A DNA stretch of 64,000 nt, taken from assembly GCF_029338575.1 (NCBI RefSeq), contig NZ_CP119993.1, forward strand, positions 930,001 through 994,000. The letters run 5' to 3'. A model generated the notes under the pieces. The model ran no database searches. It had not been told where the DNA came from and was given only the letters and a program-made list of their open reading frames with translations. The position numbers and the translations under genes are program-made. Source of the stretch: Halomarina halobia. Its GTDB lineage: Archaea > Halobacteriota > Halobacteria > Halobacteriales > Haloarculaceae. Positions 36,746-45,200 of this stretch are shown piece by piece. Numbering within the stretch: the stretch's first letter is position 1; each line of letters begins with the position of its first letter.

Positions 36746-37432
36746 ATGCGACACAACACAACTGGCGGCCCTGACCTGCCAGCACTGGGGTCGGGGATTC
36801 AATTACTTGACACTGAGGACGAGATCGTCGGGCCGTTACAGTCACTCGTCGTCGATCACCTACTCCTGAACGAGGGGTGCGCCTACTGGGTCGATTCGCA
36901 CGGCCACGCGACGACCTCTGTACTGACACGCTTGGCACCGAGTGATCGCTTCCTCGATCGGATTCACGTCGCCCGGGGCTTCACGCCGGGGCAACACTAC
37001 CAGCTCGTCAACTACCTATGCGAACATCTCGCCGAGACAGGCGGTGAGGAGCTTACACTCCTCGTGTGCCCGGCGCTCGACGGACAGTATCGCGCTGATG
37101 AACTCCACCGGGGCGAGGGGGAGACGATGCTGCTGAAGACGCTCGCGCGACTGGCCGGGCTCGCGCGCGAGTACGACGTCCCCGTTCTCGTGACGCGCCA
37201 GCAGGCCGACGAATTGAGCGCACCAATCACGAGCGCTGCCGTCGAGACCATCCACTGTGAACAGACGCAGTTCGGGCCGCGATTCACGGCCGACGGATTC
37301 GAAACGCTCGTCTATCCTGATCGCGGGTATCTGCAGACGACGCTCGCGTTCTGGGAGCGCGTTCTTCAGACGCGCCATGCGACCGCTTATGCAGGGAAGA
37401 CACGGCAGCCAGCGGTAGTGGGGTGGGGGTGA
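36746..37432 (+). CDS. RecA/RadA-superfamily-like protein without a Walker A motif
   Basis: 228 residues. The layout follows a RecA core: LPALGSGIQLLDTEDEIVGP, the strand and loop AYWVDSHGHATTSVL where the P-loop would normally be, RIHVARGFTPGQHYQLVNYL, a Walker-B-like strand LTLLVCPALDGQY, and VPVLVTRQQADEL. No GxxxxGK[ST] is present, so ATP binding is doubtful. This is the first gene of an operon with a 96-residue protein and a B-family polymerase. The set recalls bacterial ImuA (a RecA-like protein without conserved ATPase motifs) in mutagenic-repair cassettes, which is an analogy, not a demonstrated homology. Confidence 0.6.
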   Translation: MRHNTTGGPDLPALGSGIQLLDTEDEIVGPLQSLVVDHLLLNEGCAYWVDSHGHATTSVLTRLAPSDRFLDRIHVARGFTPGQHYQLVNYLCEHLAETGGEELTLLVCPALDGQYRADELHRGEGETMLLKTLARLAGLAREYDVPVLVTRQQADELSAPITSAAVETIHCEQTQFGPRFTADGFETLVYPDRGYLQTTLAFWERVLQTRHATAYAGKTRQPAVVGWG

Positions 37433-37435
37433 GCC

Positions 37436-37726
37436 ATGGGTCGTACTAATCCCACGTTCCGGGATCTCCTTCGGGCGTACGAGGATCGCTGGCAGGCCTA
37501 TCGACGAGCGCTCCGGCAGGTGGATCAATCCCTGTTCGATCAGCTCTTCGAGTACGCGCGTCAACACGCCAATGCGAGTGGCTACCTCAACTCAAGCGAG
37601 CCACTCTTTCCGCTGCTGTTCTCGGTCGATCTGGAACAGGAGCACCGTCTCGACGATCTCGAAGCCCGACTGAGCGATCTCGAAGCCGACGAGCCCTCGA
37701 CGTCCGTCGATGCCGTTCACGATTGA
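37436..37726 (+). CDS. Small acidic protein of the PolB cassette
   Basis: 96 residues, helical: FRDLLRAYEDRWQAYRRALR, QSLFDQLFEYARQHANAS and a C-terminal coiled-coil EHRLDDLEARLSDLEADE. It starts 3 bases after the RecA-like gene and its end overlaps the polymerase gene by 17 bases. No known enzyme motif; it is probably a bridging or accessory subunit of the polymerase. I recall similar genes always in this setting in haloarchaea. Confidence 0.7.
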   Translation: MGRTNPTFRDLLRAYEDRWQAYRRALRQVDQSLFDQLFEYARQHANASGYLNSSEPLFPLLFSVDLEQEHRLDDLEARLSDLEADEPSTSVDAVHD

Positions 37727-39824
37727 CTACCTCGACGATGGGGTGCACGTCTGGTCGAAGACGGATGCCGGTGCCGTTTCTGACCGCCACGAGCAGTATC
37801 ACCCGACGATCTACGTCGCCGGAACCACACAGTCCGCGCTTGGATCCATCCACGAGTACCTCCGCACCCTCCCGGGGGTTGTCGCGACGGACGTCGAGCA
37901 GTGGCGCCGCGGCTTCCGTTACGAACCAGAACCGGTCTTACGCCTCGATCTCGACTCACTATCGGCAGTGCAGGAGACGGCGACCACGATCCGAGGATGG
38001 GGTGAGCCCGGCGAGTTCCGACTGTTTAACGTGGATTTTTCTCGCGAGTTCCGCTACTGCCTGGAAACGGACTCAGACCCAACGCCGCAGGCTCCACTGA
38101 CGCGTTGTACGATCGACGTCCCACCGCACTCACTCGGCGAGGATCACCTCTCGCTGACGGTCGACGGCGACCCGCTGGAGGGTGACGTCCTCACCATCGC
38201 CGAAACCCTCAAAGCGTACGTGCTCAAGCGGGATCCAGATGTGCTGGTGGTTTCGACGAGCGACCTCTTCCCGGTGCTCTTCGAGGAGGCTCGGCTGGCT
38301 GGCCGTGCAGACTACCAGCTCGGCCGGCTCCCCGGGATACAACAGCTCGCCGGGCGTTCAACGTACGAATCCTACGGCCGCGTTGGTCACTCGCCCGCGC
38401 GATATAACCTTCCTGGTCGGGTGATCATCGACGAGTCGAACGCGTTTTTCTGGCGGGAAACGAACCTCGAGGGCTTACTCGATCTCGTCGGGCGCTCGCG
38501 AAAACCCCTGCAGGAACTCGCGTGGGCGTCGATCGGGAACGTCCTGACGGCGATTCAGATCCGCGAAGCGCTCTCACAGAACGTGCTCGTGCCGTGGCGG
38601 GCGTGGCGGCCGGAGCAGTTCAAGACGATGCGCCAGCTGCACGCCGCCGACCGCGGCGGGTTCACCTTCGCCCCCGAGGTCGGCGTTCACGAGGACGTTC
38701 ACGAACTCGACTTCTCCTCGCTCTATCCGAACATCATCGTCACGCGGAACGTCTCGCCGGAGACAATTCGGTGTGCCTGCCACGAGGAACGCGAGGACGT
38801 TCCCGAACTCGGGTATGCAATCTGTGACGAGCGAGGATACCTGCCGGACGTCCTCGCACCGCTCATCGCGGATCGTGATGCGATGAAACGGGAACTGGCG
38901 GAGACAGATGATGCAAAGCGTAAAGCAGCTCTCGACGGGCGGTCGGCGGCGATCAAGTGGATTCTCGTCTCGTGTTTCGGCTACCAGGGGTTCAGTAATG
39001 CGAAATTCGGTCGGATCGAGTGTCACGAGGCGATCAACGCGTACGCGCGAGAGATCCCGCTGACGGCCAAAGAGCGTCTCGAAGCCGGCGGGTGGCACGT
39101 CGTTCACGGCATCGTCGACAGTCTCTGGGTGACGCCCAGTCCGGACCGGGAGCCAGAACCACTGGCCACGCTCGTCGACGCAATTACCGAGGAGGTGGGG
39201 ATTCGACTCGAATACGAGACCGCCTACGACTGGATCGCGTTCTGTCCGTTCCGTGATTCAGAGGCGGGCACGCTTACCCACTACTTCGGTCGACGAGCGG
39301 GTGTGCCAGCCAAGTCAGACGAGGCGTTCAAGTATCGAGGGATCGAGTGCCGCCAGCGCTCGACACCCCCCTTCGTCGCCGCCGTCCAACGCGATCTCAT
39401 CCGAACGTTCGATCGATCACGATCGCCGGAAGCGGTCTGTGATCGGCTTCGGACACATCTCGGCCGACTCCAGGCTGGACTCATTCCGGCCGACCAGCTG
39501 GCGATAACAACGCGAGTGTCGAAATTCCGTGAGGAGTACACCCAGGCGACGCGGTCGGTGGCGGCACTTGACAGAGCGGCCCAGAAGGGAATCGAGTACT
39601 CGCCCGGCCAATCGGTTACGTACGTGGTACTCGACGACGACGCGAGTGGCCGCGATCGTGTTGCGCTCATCCATGAAGACCCCGAGGAGTATGATGTAGA
39701 GTTCTATCGCGACCTGCTCGTTCGGGCGGCTGAGAGCGTCTTCTCGCCCATCGGCTGGCGACGCGATCGCATCTCCCGCTTTCTCGCGGAGTATGACGAC
39801 AAAACGCTTGATACGTACAGGTGA
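37710..39824 (+). CDS. polB2: B-family DNA polymerase, PolB2-like
   Basis: 704 residues, shorter than replicative PolB (about 780-900 without inteins). Motif A is HELDFSSLYPNI with the metal-binding D334 kept. Motif B is KWILVSCFGYQGF. Motif C reads GIVDSLWV, so the canonical DTD is IVD: the last Asp (D470) remains but the first is Ile. The N-terminal part lacks the DIE exonuclease signature, so proofreading is probably absent. It is coupled to the two genes upstream. Expected roles are translesion synthesis or replication of the element; partial loss of activity is possible. Confidence 0.88.
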   Translation: MPFTIDYLDDGVHVWSKTDAGAVSDRHEQYHPTIYVAGTTQSALGSIHEYLRTLPGVVATDVEQWRRGFRYEPEPVLRLDLDSLSAVQETATTIRGWGEPGEFRLFNVDFSREFRYCLETDSDPTPQAPLTRCTIDVPPHSLGEDHLSLTVDGDPLEGDVLTIAETLKAYVLKRDPDVLVVSTSDLFPVLFEEARLAGRADYQLGRLPGIQQLAGRSTYESYGRVGHSPARYNLPGRVIIDESNAFFWRETNLEGLLDLVGRSRKPLQELAWASIGNVLTAIQIREALSQNVLVPWRAWRPEQFKTMRQLHAADRGGFTFAPEVGVHEDVHELDFSSLYPNIIVTRNVSPETIRCACHEEREDVPELGYAICDERGYLPDVLAPLIADRDAMKRELAETDDAKRKAALDGRSAAIKWILVSCFGYQGFSNAKFGRIECHEAINAYAREIPLTAKERLEAGGWHVVHGIVDSLWVTPSPDREPEPLATLVDAITEEVGIRLEYETAYDWIAFCPFRDSEAGTLTHYFGRRAGVPAKSDEAFKYRGIECRQRSTPPFVAAVQRDLIRTFDRSRSPEAVCDRLRTHLGRLQAGLIPADQLAITTRVSKFREEYTQATRSVAALDRAAQKGIEYSPGQSVTYVVLDDDASGRDRVALIHEDPEEYDVEFYRDLLVRAAESVFSPIGWRRDRISRFLAEYDDKTLDTYR

Positions 39825-39994
39825 TGTACTGACTAGAGTATTGGCGGGCACGAACGACGGCCGCCTCATCAGCTGTGCTGACGCTGGAGCATGGATCGAT
39901 GGGGAACGGGTGTCGACCGCCGGTCGATCACGTACTGTCTACTGAATCCATGTAGTCTCCTATTATCTCATAAAAGAGAGCTTAGCTAGCTGTT

Positions 39995-40372
39995 TCAGCT
40001 ATCGTGAACGATCGTCTTACGAACGAACCGAAGATACTCCTCAGCAACCCACTCCCCCCGACCAGTGAGGTCGTATTCCTTCCGGCGCTTATCGCTTTCC
40101 TTCGTCTGTTTACTGGCTAACCCAGAGTCGACCATGCGATCGAGACTCGGATACAATCGCCCGTGATTGATGTCCTCTGGATAGAGCTCCTCAAGCGCGT
40201 TCTGAAGAGTCACGCCCGCCACTGGTCCAAATCGATAGATGAGACAGAGTAAGTTGATCTGAAAGGCCGTGAGGTCTGTCGGCAGATTATACGTCGAGAA
40301 ATCAACCGAACTGGCGCTCGGGGGGTTCCCGCCAGCAGATCCGGTCTCGTCTGGTGGATCTGAATCAGCCAT
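39995..40372 (-). CDS. PadR-family transcriptional regulator
   Basis: 125 residues from the ATG at 40372 (seven codons inside the open frame). After a 30-residue acidic, Ser/Gly-rich lead, the winged helix reads LTAFQINLLCLIYRFGPVAG, DINHGRLYPSLDRMVDSGL and DKRRKEYDLTGRGEW. It belongs to the same group as the genes at 19000 and 19914. It converges with polB2 and is divergent from the membrane proteins at 40793, which it may control. Confidence 0.88.
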   Translation of the reverse strand: MADSDPPDETGSAGGNPPSASSVDFSTYNLPTDLTAFQINLLCLIYRFGPVAGVTLQNALEELYPEDINHGRLYPSLDRMVDSGLASKQTKESDKRRKEYDLTGRGEWVAEEYLRFVRKTIVHDS

Positions 40373-40792
40373 GCCCCACCGTTCTAGTACCAATACTTAA
40401 AATTCTGCGTTTCAATTTAGATCGGGAGGAAATATTATCACATTTGATAAGGCATTGGACGATCGGTTCGTCGGTGGTCCTCACCCAGAGGTGTCATCAC
40501 GTACGGCTCCTGTTCGTGATCCTGCTGTGGCACCTCCTCGGCCATTCATACGTACCGAAGACGGTAGATGGTCTACTACTGAAGTATGGTCACGGGTTGT
40601 TCTGAATGAGTATCTCTGCAAGACTGCTGGGCTGAATAACGCTCGATTACCGGTATCGGAACACAATAGGTAGCCGTCTCGGCGGAGTATTCTTGCTAAT
40701 GTTGTGTGCCGAAATCGCTTGTTATCATCCAGGAAAGTTACATCGATGTTGTTATCTGAGGTTTTTAGTACCGTCACTATAATAAACCACGT
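40373..40792. other. Intergenic region
   Basis: 420 bases between the PadR gene and a divergent membrane-protein gene. A 72-codon frame at 40455 is not convincing. GGGCTGAATAACGC (about 40629) resembles the dispersed repeat. An AT-rich stretch around 40755-40790 (TTTTTAGTACCGTCACTATA) probably holds the promoter of the gene at 40793. Confidence 0.4.
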
Positions 40793-41128
40793 ATGCGCCA
40801 TCGTGACGGTGTCGCACGATCCCTGATCGTCCTGCTCGCGTTCAGTGCAAGTACAGGCATCGCTGCCGCCCAACAAAGCGAAATCAACAGCTCGCTCACT
40901 CAGATCGAGGAGTTCGTGGCGACCACGCTCGGCCAGATCGGCGTGATCGTCTTTCTCATCGGCGCGGCCCTCTGGTTTGTTTCCCGCCGGAGTGCTGATC
41001 GGGCACAATGGGGCTGGCGGGCGATGTGGGGTGGTGCCGGGATGATCGTCCTCTCGGTCAGTTACAACGTGTTCGTCAGTCTCTTCGAAAACCTCGCTCC
41101 AGGGATGGTTGTCCCACTCCTGCCCTGA
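40793..41128 (+). CDS. Small membrane protein, TrbC/VirB2-like
   Basis: 111 residues: an N-terminal signal peptide ending near AAAQQ (about 26), a short outside segment, then two membrane helices (IGVIVFLIGAALWFV and AGMIVLSVSYNVFV) joined by a basic loop SRRSADRAQWGWR. Size and layout match VirB2/TrbC pilin-like proteins of type IV secretion, which are too variable to confirm by eye. The gene downstream is also a secreted membrane protein, so the two may begin a conjugation-type module. Confidence 0.55.
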   Translation: MRHRDGVARSLIVLLAFSASTGIAAAQQSEINSSLTQIEEFVATTLGQIGVIVFLIGAALWFVSRRSADRAQWGWRAMWGGAGMIVLSVSYNVFVSLFENLAPGMVVPLLP

Positions 41129-41193
41129 GCAGTGCATTCGGGGTACGGGGTACCGTGGTCGATCCCCACTCCGCCACCTCTCACATTGCCTCT

Positions 41194-42333
41194 ATGATGG
41201 ACCGTCGTCCTCTCACTGGCCTGCTGGTCGTTGCCCTGCTCGCGCTCCCGCTCGGGAATGCGGTCACGGCACCGGTCGGTGACGCGCCCAACGGTTCGAC
41301 GCACGCCTTCATCTCCGACGACCGTGACCCGGATGCTGGAACGCTCCCCCCGTTCGTGCTCCCCGGCATCGACGACGTCGTCCGCACGGAGAACGCCTCG
41401 CTGGCGAACATCAGTCGGATGCGTGATTTTTCGTATGCGACGACACAGCCGCCCTATCGCGCCGGCCCGAACCAGCAGACACTCAGTGAGTATCGCCGCG
41501 CCCAGTTGGACTCGATTCGGCGCAACGAATCGACGAGCCTCTGGTTGCCCGATTCCCAGCGTTCGAACGGGACGGTCGTCAAAGACGCCCACATCACGAT
41601 TCTCGGCACGAAGGAAGGTGCACAGACACGCATCGGTACTGGCGAGGGCAACCAAACCGAAAACGCCAGCAATCGACTGCTAATTCCCCGAAACGGGACG
41701 GTCCTGACCTATCTCGATTACTCGACGCTCCTTCCGAACCGGACGTGTACCGTCGTCAGCGACACCAAGACCTGTTTCTCGTACACGCTCCTCGATCAGC
41801 AGGTCAACCGGAGCGTCCGAATCGGCACTCAGACGTGGGACAGTGATTCAGCGTCGCCGCGCCAACTCGAGTACGCTGGGGCGAACGCGACCGAGCCGAC
41901 GACAATGGAGGTACGCGCGACGATCAACTCGACCGTCACCGTTCAGAAGACGTCGTATGCCCGCGACGGCGGTGGCTGGCAGCCATCGAATACGACGGCT
42001 GATGAGACGCTCACCCTCTCGCACACGGTCCAGGACAGCACTCCAGTGGTCGTCACGACAAACCAGCACCTCAGCGTCACACAGACGGTCGTCCGCTCAG
42101 AGGAGGGAATCGACCGGATTGTCCTCCAGTTCGAGGCCCCACAGACGCGGAGGCTGCCTGCGGATCGACGCGACTACTACGACGAAGTGCAGGTTCTCGA
42201 AGCAGAACGCCATGCAGCCCTTCGGGATCAACTCTGCCAGCTGTGTAGGCAGGTCGGGCGACAGCTCTGGGCAACGAAGGCCTGGGTTGTACTCGTGCTC
42301 CTCACTGTTGCCGTCGCGATGGTCTGGCTGTAA
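41194..42333 (+). CDS. Secreted, membrane-anchored glycoprotein-like protein
   Basis: 379 residues from the ATG at 41194; the open frame runs further upstream but in text that overlaps the previous gene in another frame. A signal peptide (LLVVALLALPLGNAVTA) starts it, then a large Thr/Ser/Asn-rich external domain with many N-glycosylation sites (NGS, NAS, NIS, NES), one Cys pair (CTVVSDTKTC), an amphipathic segment with a Cys pair (QLCQLCRQ) and a single C-terminal membrane helix. No family is recognised. In comparable haloarchaeal elements such genes precede VirB6- and VirB4-like genes; none follow here. Confidence 0.65.
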   Translation: MMDRRPLTGLLVVALLALPLGNAVTAPVGDAPNGSTHAFISDDRDPDAGTLPPFVLPGIDDVVRTENASLANISRMRDFSYATTQPPYRAGPNQQTLSEYRRAQLDSIRRNESTSLWLPDSQRSNGTVVKDAHITILGTKEGAQTRIGTGEGNQTENASNRLLIPRNGTVLTYLDYSTLLPNRTCTVVSDTKTCFSYTLLDQQVNRSVRIGTQTWDSDSASPRQLEYAGANATEPTTMEVRATINSTVTVQKTSYARDGGGWQPSNTTADETLTLSHTVQDSTPVVVTTNQHLSVTQTVVRSEEGIDRIVLQFEAPQTRRLPADRRDYYDEVQVLEAERHAALRDQLCQLCRQVGRQLWATKAWVVLVLLTVAVAMVWL

Positions 42334-42368
42334 GGGACGAAAGCGAGAGACGGTCGACGTCCATCCCC

Positions 42369-42638
42369 TCAGGGGCGTGATGGCAGCCGCAGTTCGTCAT
42401 CGACCTCGTAGAGATAGCCCTTCAGGAGCAGCTGCTCGATGTGTGCTCGTGCGTCGGCACGTTCGATACTCTGATGAGCGACGGCGTCCTCGCGCGTGAG
42501 AGTCTCGTCAGTCCCCGCGCTGTCGAAGTACTGCTCGAGATGATCGAGCGCGGCTTCCTCACTGGAGTTGATCGGGGCCGCGAATTCTCCATTACGTAGA
42601 GTATCGGTGTCTCCGGGTTTGACGATTGGGGTCATCAT
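42369..42638 (-). CDS. Small winged-helix-like protein
   Basis: About 89 residues from the ATG at 42638. After an acidic lead it has EEAALDHLEQYFDSAG, LTREDAVAHQSIERADARAH and LLLKGYLYEVDDELRLP, the pattern of a winged helix with a terminal wing strand. The longer open frame upstream is Arg-rich and probably not translated. It is transcribed towards the membrane-protein gene. Possibly a regulator of the element. Confidence 0.55.
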   Translation of the reverse strand: MMTPIVKPGDTDTLRNGEFAAPINSSEEAALDHLEQYFDSAGTDETLTREDAVAHQSIERADARAHIEQLLLKGYLYEVDDELRLPSRP

Positions 42639-42855
42639 CGCGCTTCGATATACGGCTATGATGTGTAGAGTAGCGCTTGTCCGTCTGCGAGTTCGTCGTG
42701 GGACGGATATCACACGGGAGTCCGTAGTACACACAACATGAACAGCGGAGAGGGGGGAGTTGAGGGGTCTTGCCCGGCCACGTAGTGCCTCTGACAGGGG
42801 AGGAGTAATCCTCCGAGCCTACCGTGACAACCATCACGTATAGCCCTGTTATGTT

Positions 42856-42930
42856 AATATCATGACCTTGTTGAAACGATTATTTAGTGATAGGTCTCAG
42901 CGGTCGTGCTGAATAGAGGGCGCATATGCA
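42856..42930 (-). repeat. Dispersed repeat, copy B (reverse orientation)
   Basis: Read on the minus strand it gives GCCCTCTATTCAGCACGACC, then CCTATCACTAAATAATCGTT and TCAACAAGG. It aligns with copies A and C with several mismatches. It lies directly downstream of the metallo-hydrolase gene at 42959. Confidence 0.4.
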
Positions 42931-42958
42931 GCGCGGATGGAACCGCATAATCCGGCCG

Positions 42959-43777
42959 TTACTCTGCGGAAGGATACCGCGCCCCGAGATCCCCCTCCCA
43001 GGGCTGCACGTGTCCCGGGAGCAGGGTGACGTGGCCGAGCGTACCCAATTTTCGTGCGGACTCCATCTGTTGGCCTTTATCGTAGTTGAACAGGTTCCCG
43101 CCTCGCACGGGCTCAGGCGCCACAGCCTTCCCACTCATGATATCCATCGTAATCAGGGCGTCGCCAGAGAAGAGGATTCGTCTCTCTGGCAACCAGAACG
43201 AACAGTGTTCCTTCCTATGTCCAGGTGTAGCGATCACTTCTGGGTGACCGGGGACGTCTAATACCTGCCCGTCGGTGAATGTGTGTGCCTCAGCGATGGG
43301 TTCCGCGTCGGTCATGCCAGCCTGCATCAGCGCGCGGATGAATCGCGCGTACGCGGGCCGCCACATGAAGAAGAAGAGTGCGAGCGGTGGCTTGCCTAAG
43401 CCGTTCAACGCTGTCTCGTACCCCTCTTCGGGGACCCAAACGGGAATCCCGGCCTTGCGTAGCGGTTCTGCGAGTCCGATATGATCCGGATCGACGTGCG
43501 TGAGAATCACCGCCTTGATGTCGGTCATTTCGGCGCCGATACACTCGAGTCCGGCCTCCAGCAGTTCCATTTGCGCAGGGACTCCTGCATCGACCAATGT
43601 GAGTCCATCATCGTCCTCAATGAGGTATATGTTGGTCATGGTCGAACAGAGCTGGTAGACCCCATCGGCCACCTCCGTGGCCACTTGCTCTTCTCTGAGC
43701 TGGGATTCGATGTTCCAAGGGATTCGCATGTTCCGTTGCGTGACGATCCCTTTCAGGGTTTCTTGTGCTGTTGCCAT
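42959..43777 (-). CDS. MBL-fold metallo-hydrolase
   Basis: 272 residues from the ATG at 43777. The metallo-beta-lactamase fold shows NIYLIEDDDGLTLVDAGVP, the metal motif THVDPDHIG, ATPGHRKEHCSFWLPE, LFSGDAL and a late LLPGHVQPW. The usual HxHxDH is HVDPDH here, so the second His is Asp, as in some hydrolases of the family. Relatives include lactonases, glyoxalase-II-like and sulfurtransferase-linked enzymes; the substrate is unknown. The gene stands alone. Confidence 0.88.
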   Translation of the reverse strand: MATAQETLKGIVTQRNMRIPWNIESQLREEQVATEVADGVYQLCSTMTNIYLIEDDDGLTLVDAGVPAQMELLEAGLECIGAEMTDIKAVILTHVDPDHIGLAEPLRKAGIPVWVPEEGYETALNGLGKPPLALFFFMWRPAYARFIRALMQAGMTDAEPIAEAHTFTDGQVLDVPGHPEVIATPGHRKEHCSFWLPERRILFSGDALITMDIMSGKAVAPEPVRGGNLFNYDKGQQMESARKLGTLGHVTLLPGHVQPWEGDLGARYPSAE

Positions 43778-44025
43778 AGGCTTCTCTGGTGTTTGAACCT
43801 CTGAGAAAATCCTACTGGGTCTCGACGACACTGACCAAGGAGACGAACTCGGAGAGTCACAAAGAATTACGGCTCGCGAGAGGATAAACCTATGTTATTA
43901 ATAATAGAGAATGAGTGCCTGTCCCCAGTTCCCAGCATGCTGCATGCACGCTCTGAATCTCGCAGGTCGGTTCTGACAGATAGAGGCCAACCGAGTATTT
44001 CGCCACACGCAGCGTATTAAATCGT

Positions 44026-44943
44026 ATGAGACAAGACGTGGCATTCGAATCGGAAGGCGCGGAACTGAGCGGATGGTTCTATTCGCCGGACACGTCGCCA
44101 CCGTGGCCGTTGGTTGTCATGGCTCATGGAACCTCCGCAACCAAACAGATGGTGCTCGATAGGTATGCGGAGGTCTTTGAGGCAGCAGGCTTTGCGGTGT
44201 TGCTGTACGATCACCGAGGCTTCGGTGCGAGTGGGGGTGAGCCACGTCAGCAGATCAACCCCTGGATCCAGTCACGGGGGTATCGTGATGCGATCACCTT
44301 TGGGACCACGCTCGATAACATCGATCCGACTCGTATCGCTGTCTGGGGCGATAGTTACAGTAGCGGTGCTGCGCTGGTCGTGGCCGCTCTCGACGAACGA
44401 GTTGTGGCGCTGGTCGTTCAGTGCCCAGCGCTCGGAGAGGATATGCCGCCGACCGATTCCAATGGATCCCTCCGGGAATCGATGAAACGGATGGTACGCT
44501 CGGGGACTATCGACCCCGGGGCGAACGAGATCGCGGGTCCAATGCCGGTCGTGTGGGACGACCAAGATCGAAGCCCGTCGGCACTCAAACCCGAGACGGC
44601 ATTTCGGTGGTTCACCGGGTACGGAACGCGTCCGGGAACGAACTGGCAGAATGAGGTTACGATTGTTCGTCCCACGGATCCCGAGTGGTCGCCCGGACTG
44701 TGCGCGCCGGACGTTTCCTGTCCGGCGTTGTTCATGGTGTCGCCCACGGACGAGATGGCCCGGGCCAACCCTGCCGTGGCACGCGACGCCTTCGAGCGAC
44801 TCGCCGGATCAAAAGAGTGGGTCGATATTCCAGGTGGTCATTTCGGACTGCTGTATTACCCCAGCGAGACGTTTGACCGAGCATCAACCGCTCAATCTCG
44901 GTTCCTCACTGAGAATTTTCTCTCCCCGGGTGATCGAGAATAG
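44026..44943 (+). CDS. Alpha/beta hydrolase (dienelactone-hydrolase-like)
   Basis: 305 residues. LVVMAHGTSATK is the oxyanion strand, LLYDHRGFGASGGEPR follows, the nucleophile elbow is WGDSYSSGA (Ser), a likely acid in VSPTDEMA and the His in VDIPGGHFGLL. This matches serine hydrolases of the XynC/dienelactone-hydrolase-like group, often annotated as acetyl xylan esterase or S9-type peptidase relatives. No signal peptide, so cytoplasmic. It stands alone. Confidence 0.87.
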   Translation: MRQDVAFESEGAELSGWFYSPDTSPPWPLVVMAHGTSATKQMVLDRYAEVFEAAGFAVLLYDHRGFGASGGEPRQQINPWIQSRGYRDAITFGTTLDNIDPTRIAVWGDSYSSGAALVVAALDERVVALVVQCPALGEDMPPTDSNGSLRESMKRMVRSGTIDPGANEIAGPMPVVWDDQDRSPSALKPETAFRWFTGYGTRPGTNWQNEVTIVRPTDPEWSPGLCAPDVSCPALFMVSPTDEMARANPAVARDAFERLAGSKEWVDIPGGHFGLLYYPSETFDRASTAQSRFLTENFLSPGDRE

Positions 44944-45074
44944 ATGTTTCGTCCTGTCGTGGCACTGAGCCCACCACTGTGGAGCGTGCCTCTGTCAACC
45001 GTTGTCAGCCGGTTGTTGGAGTATGAAATCACCCCGACTGTTCCCTAAATAAGTGGAAACACGGAACCGTCTCT

Positions 45075-45104
45075 GCAGACTACATCCTCTATCTTGCACG
45101 TCCC
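45075..45104 (+). repeat. Dispersed repeat, partial copy
   Basis: CATCCTCTATCTTGCACGTC resembles the first half of copies A and C (GCATCTTGCACACG and CCTCTATATTTCGCACGTCA). Only this half is present. Confidence 0.35.
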
Positions 45105-45200
45105 TACTGACAGCTCCCCGGTAGTTCGTTGTGGCACTGCGAGATAGAGTGGGCATATTTCCCATGACTCGGAAGAAATCTCCACCTGGAATCAAGACAG

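Noticed and set aside
40455..40673. A 72-codon frame on the plus strand
   Set aside because: No family resemblance, Arg-rich, and it runs through DNA that resembles a repeat remnant.
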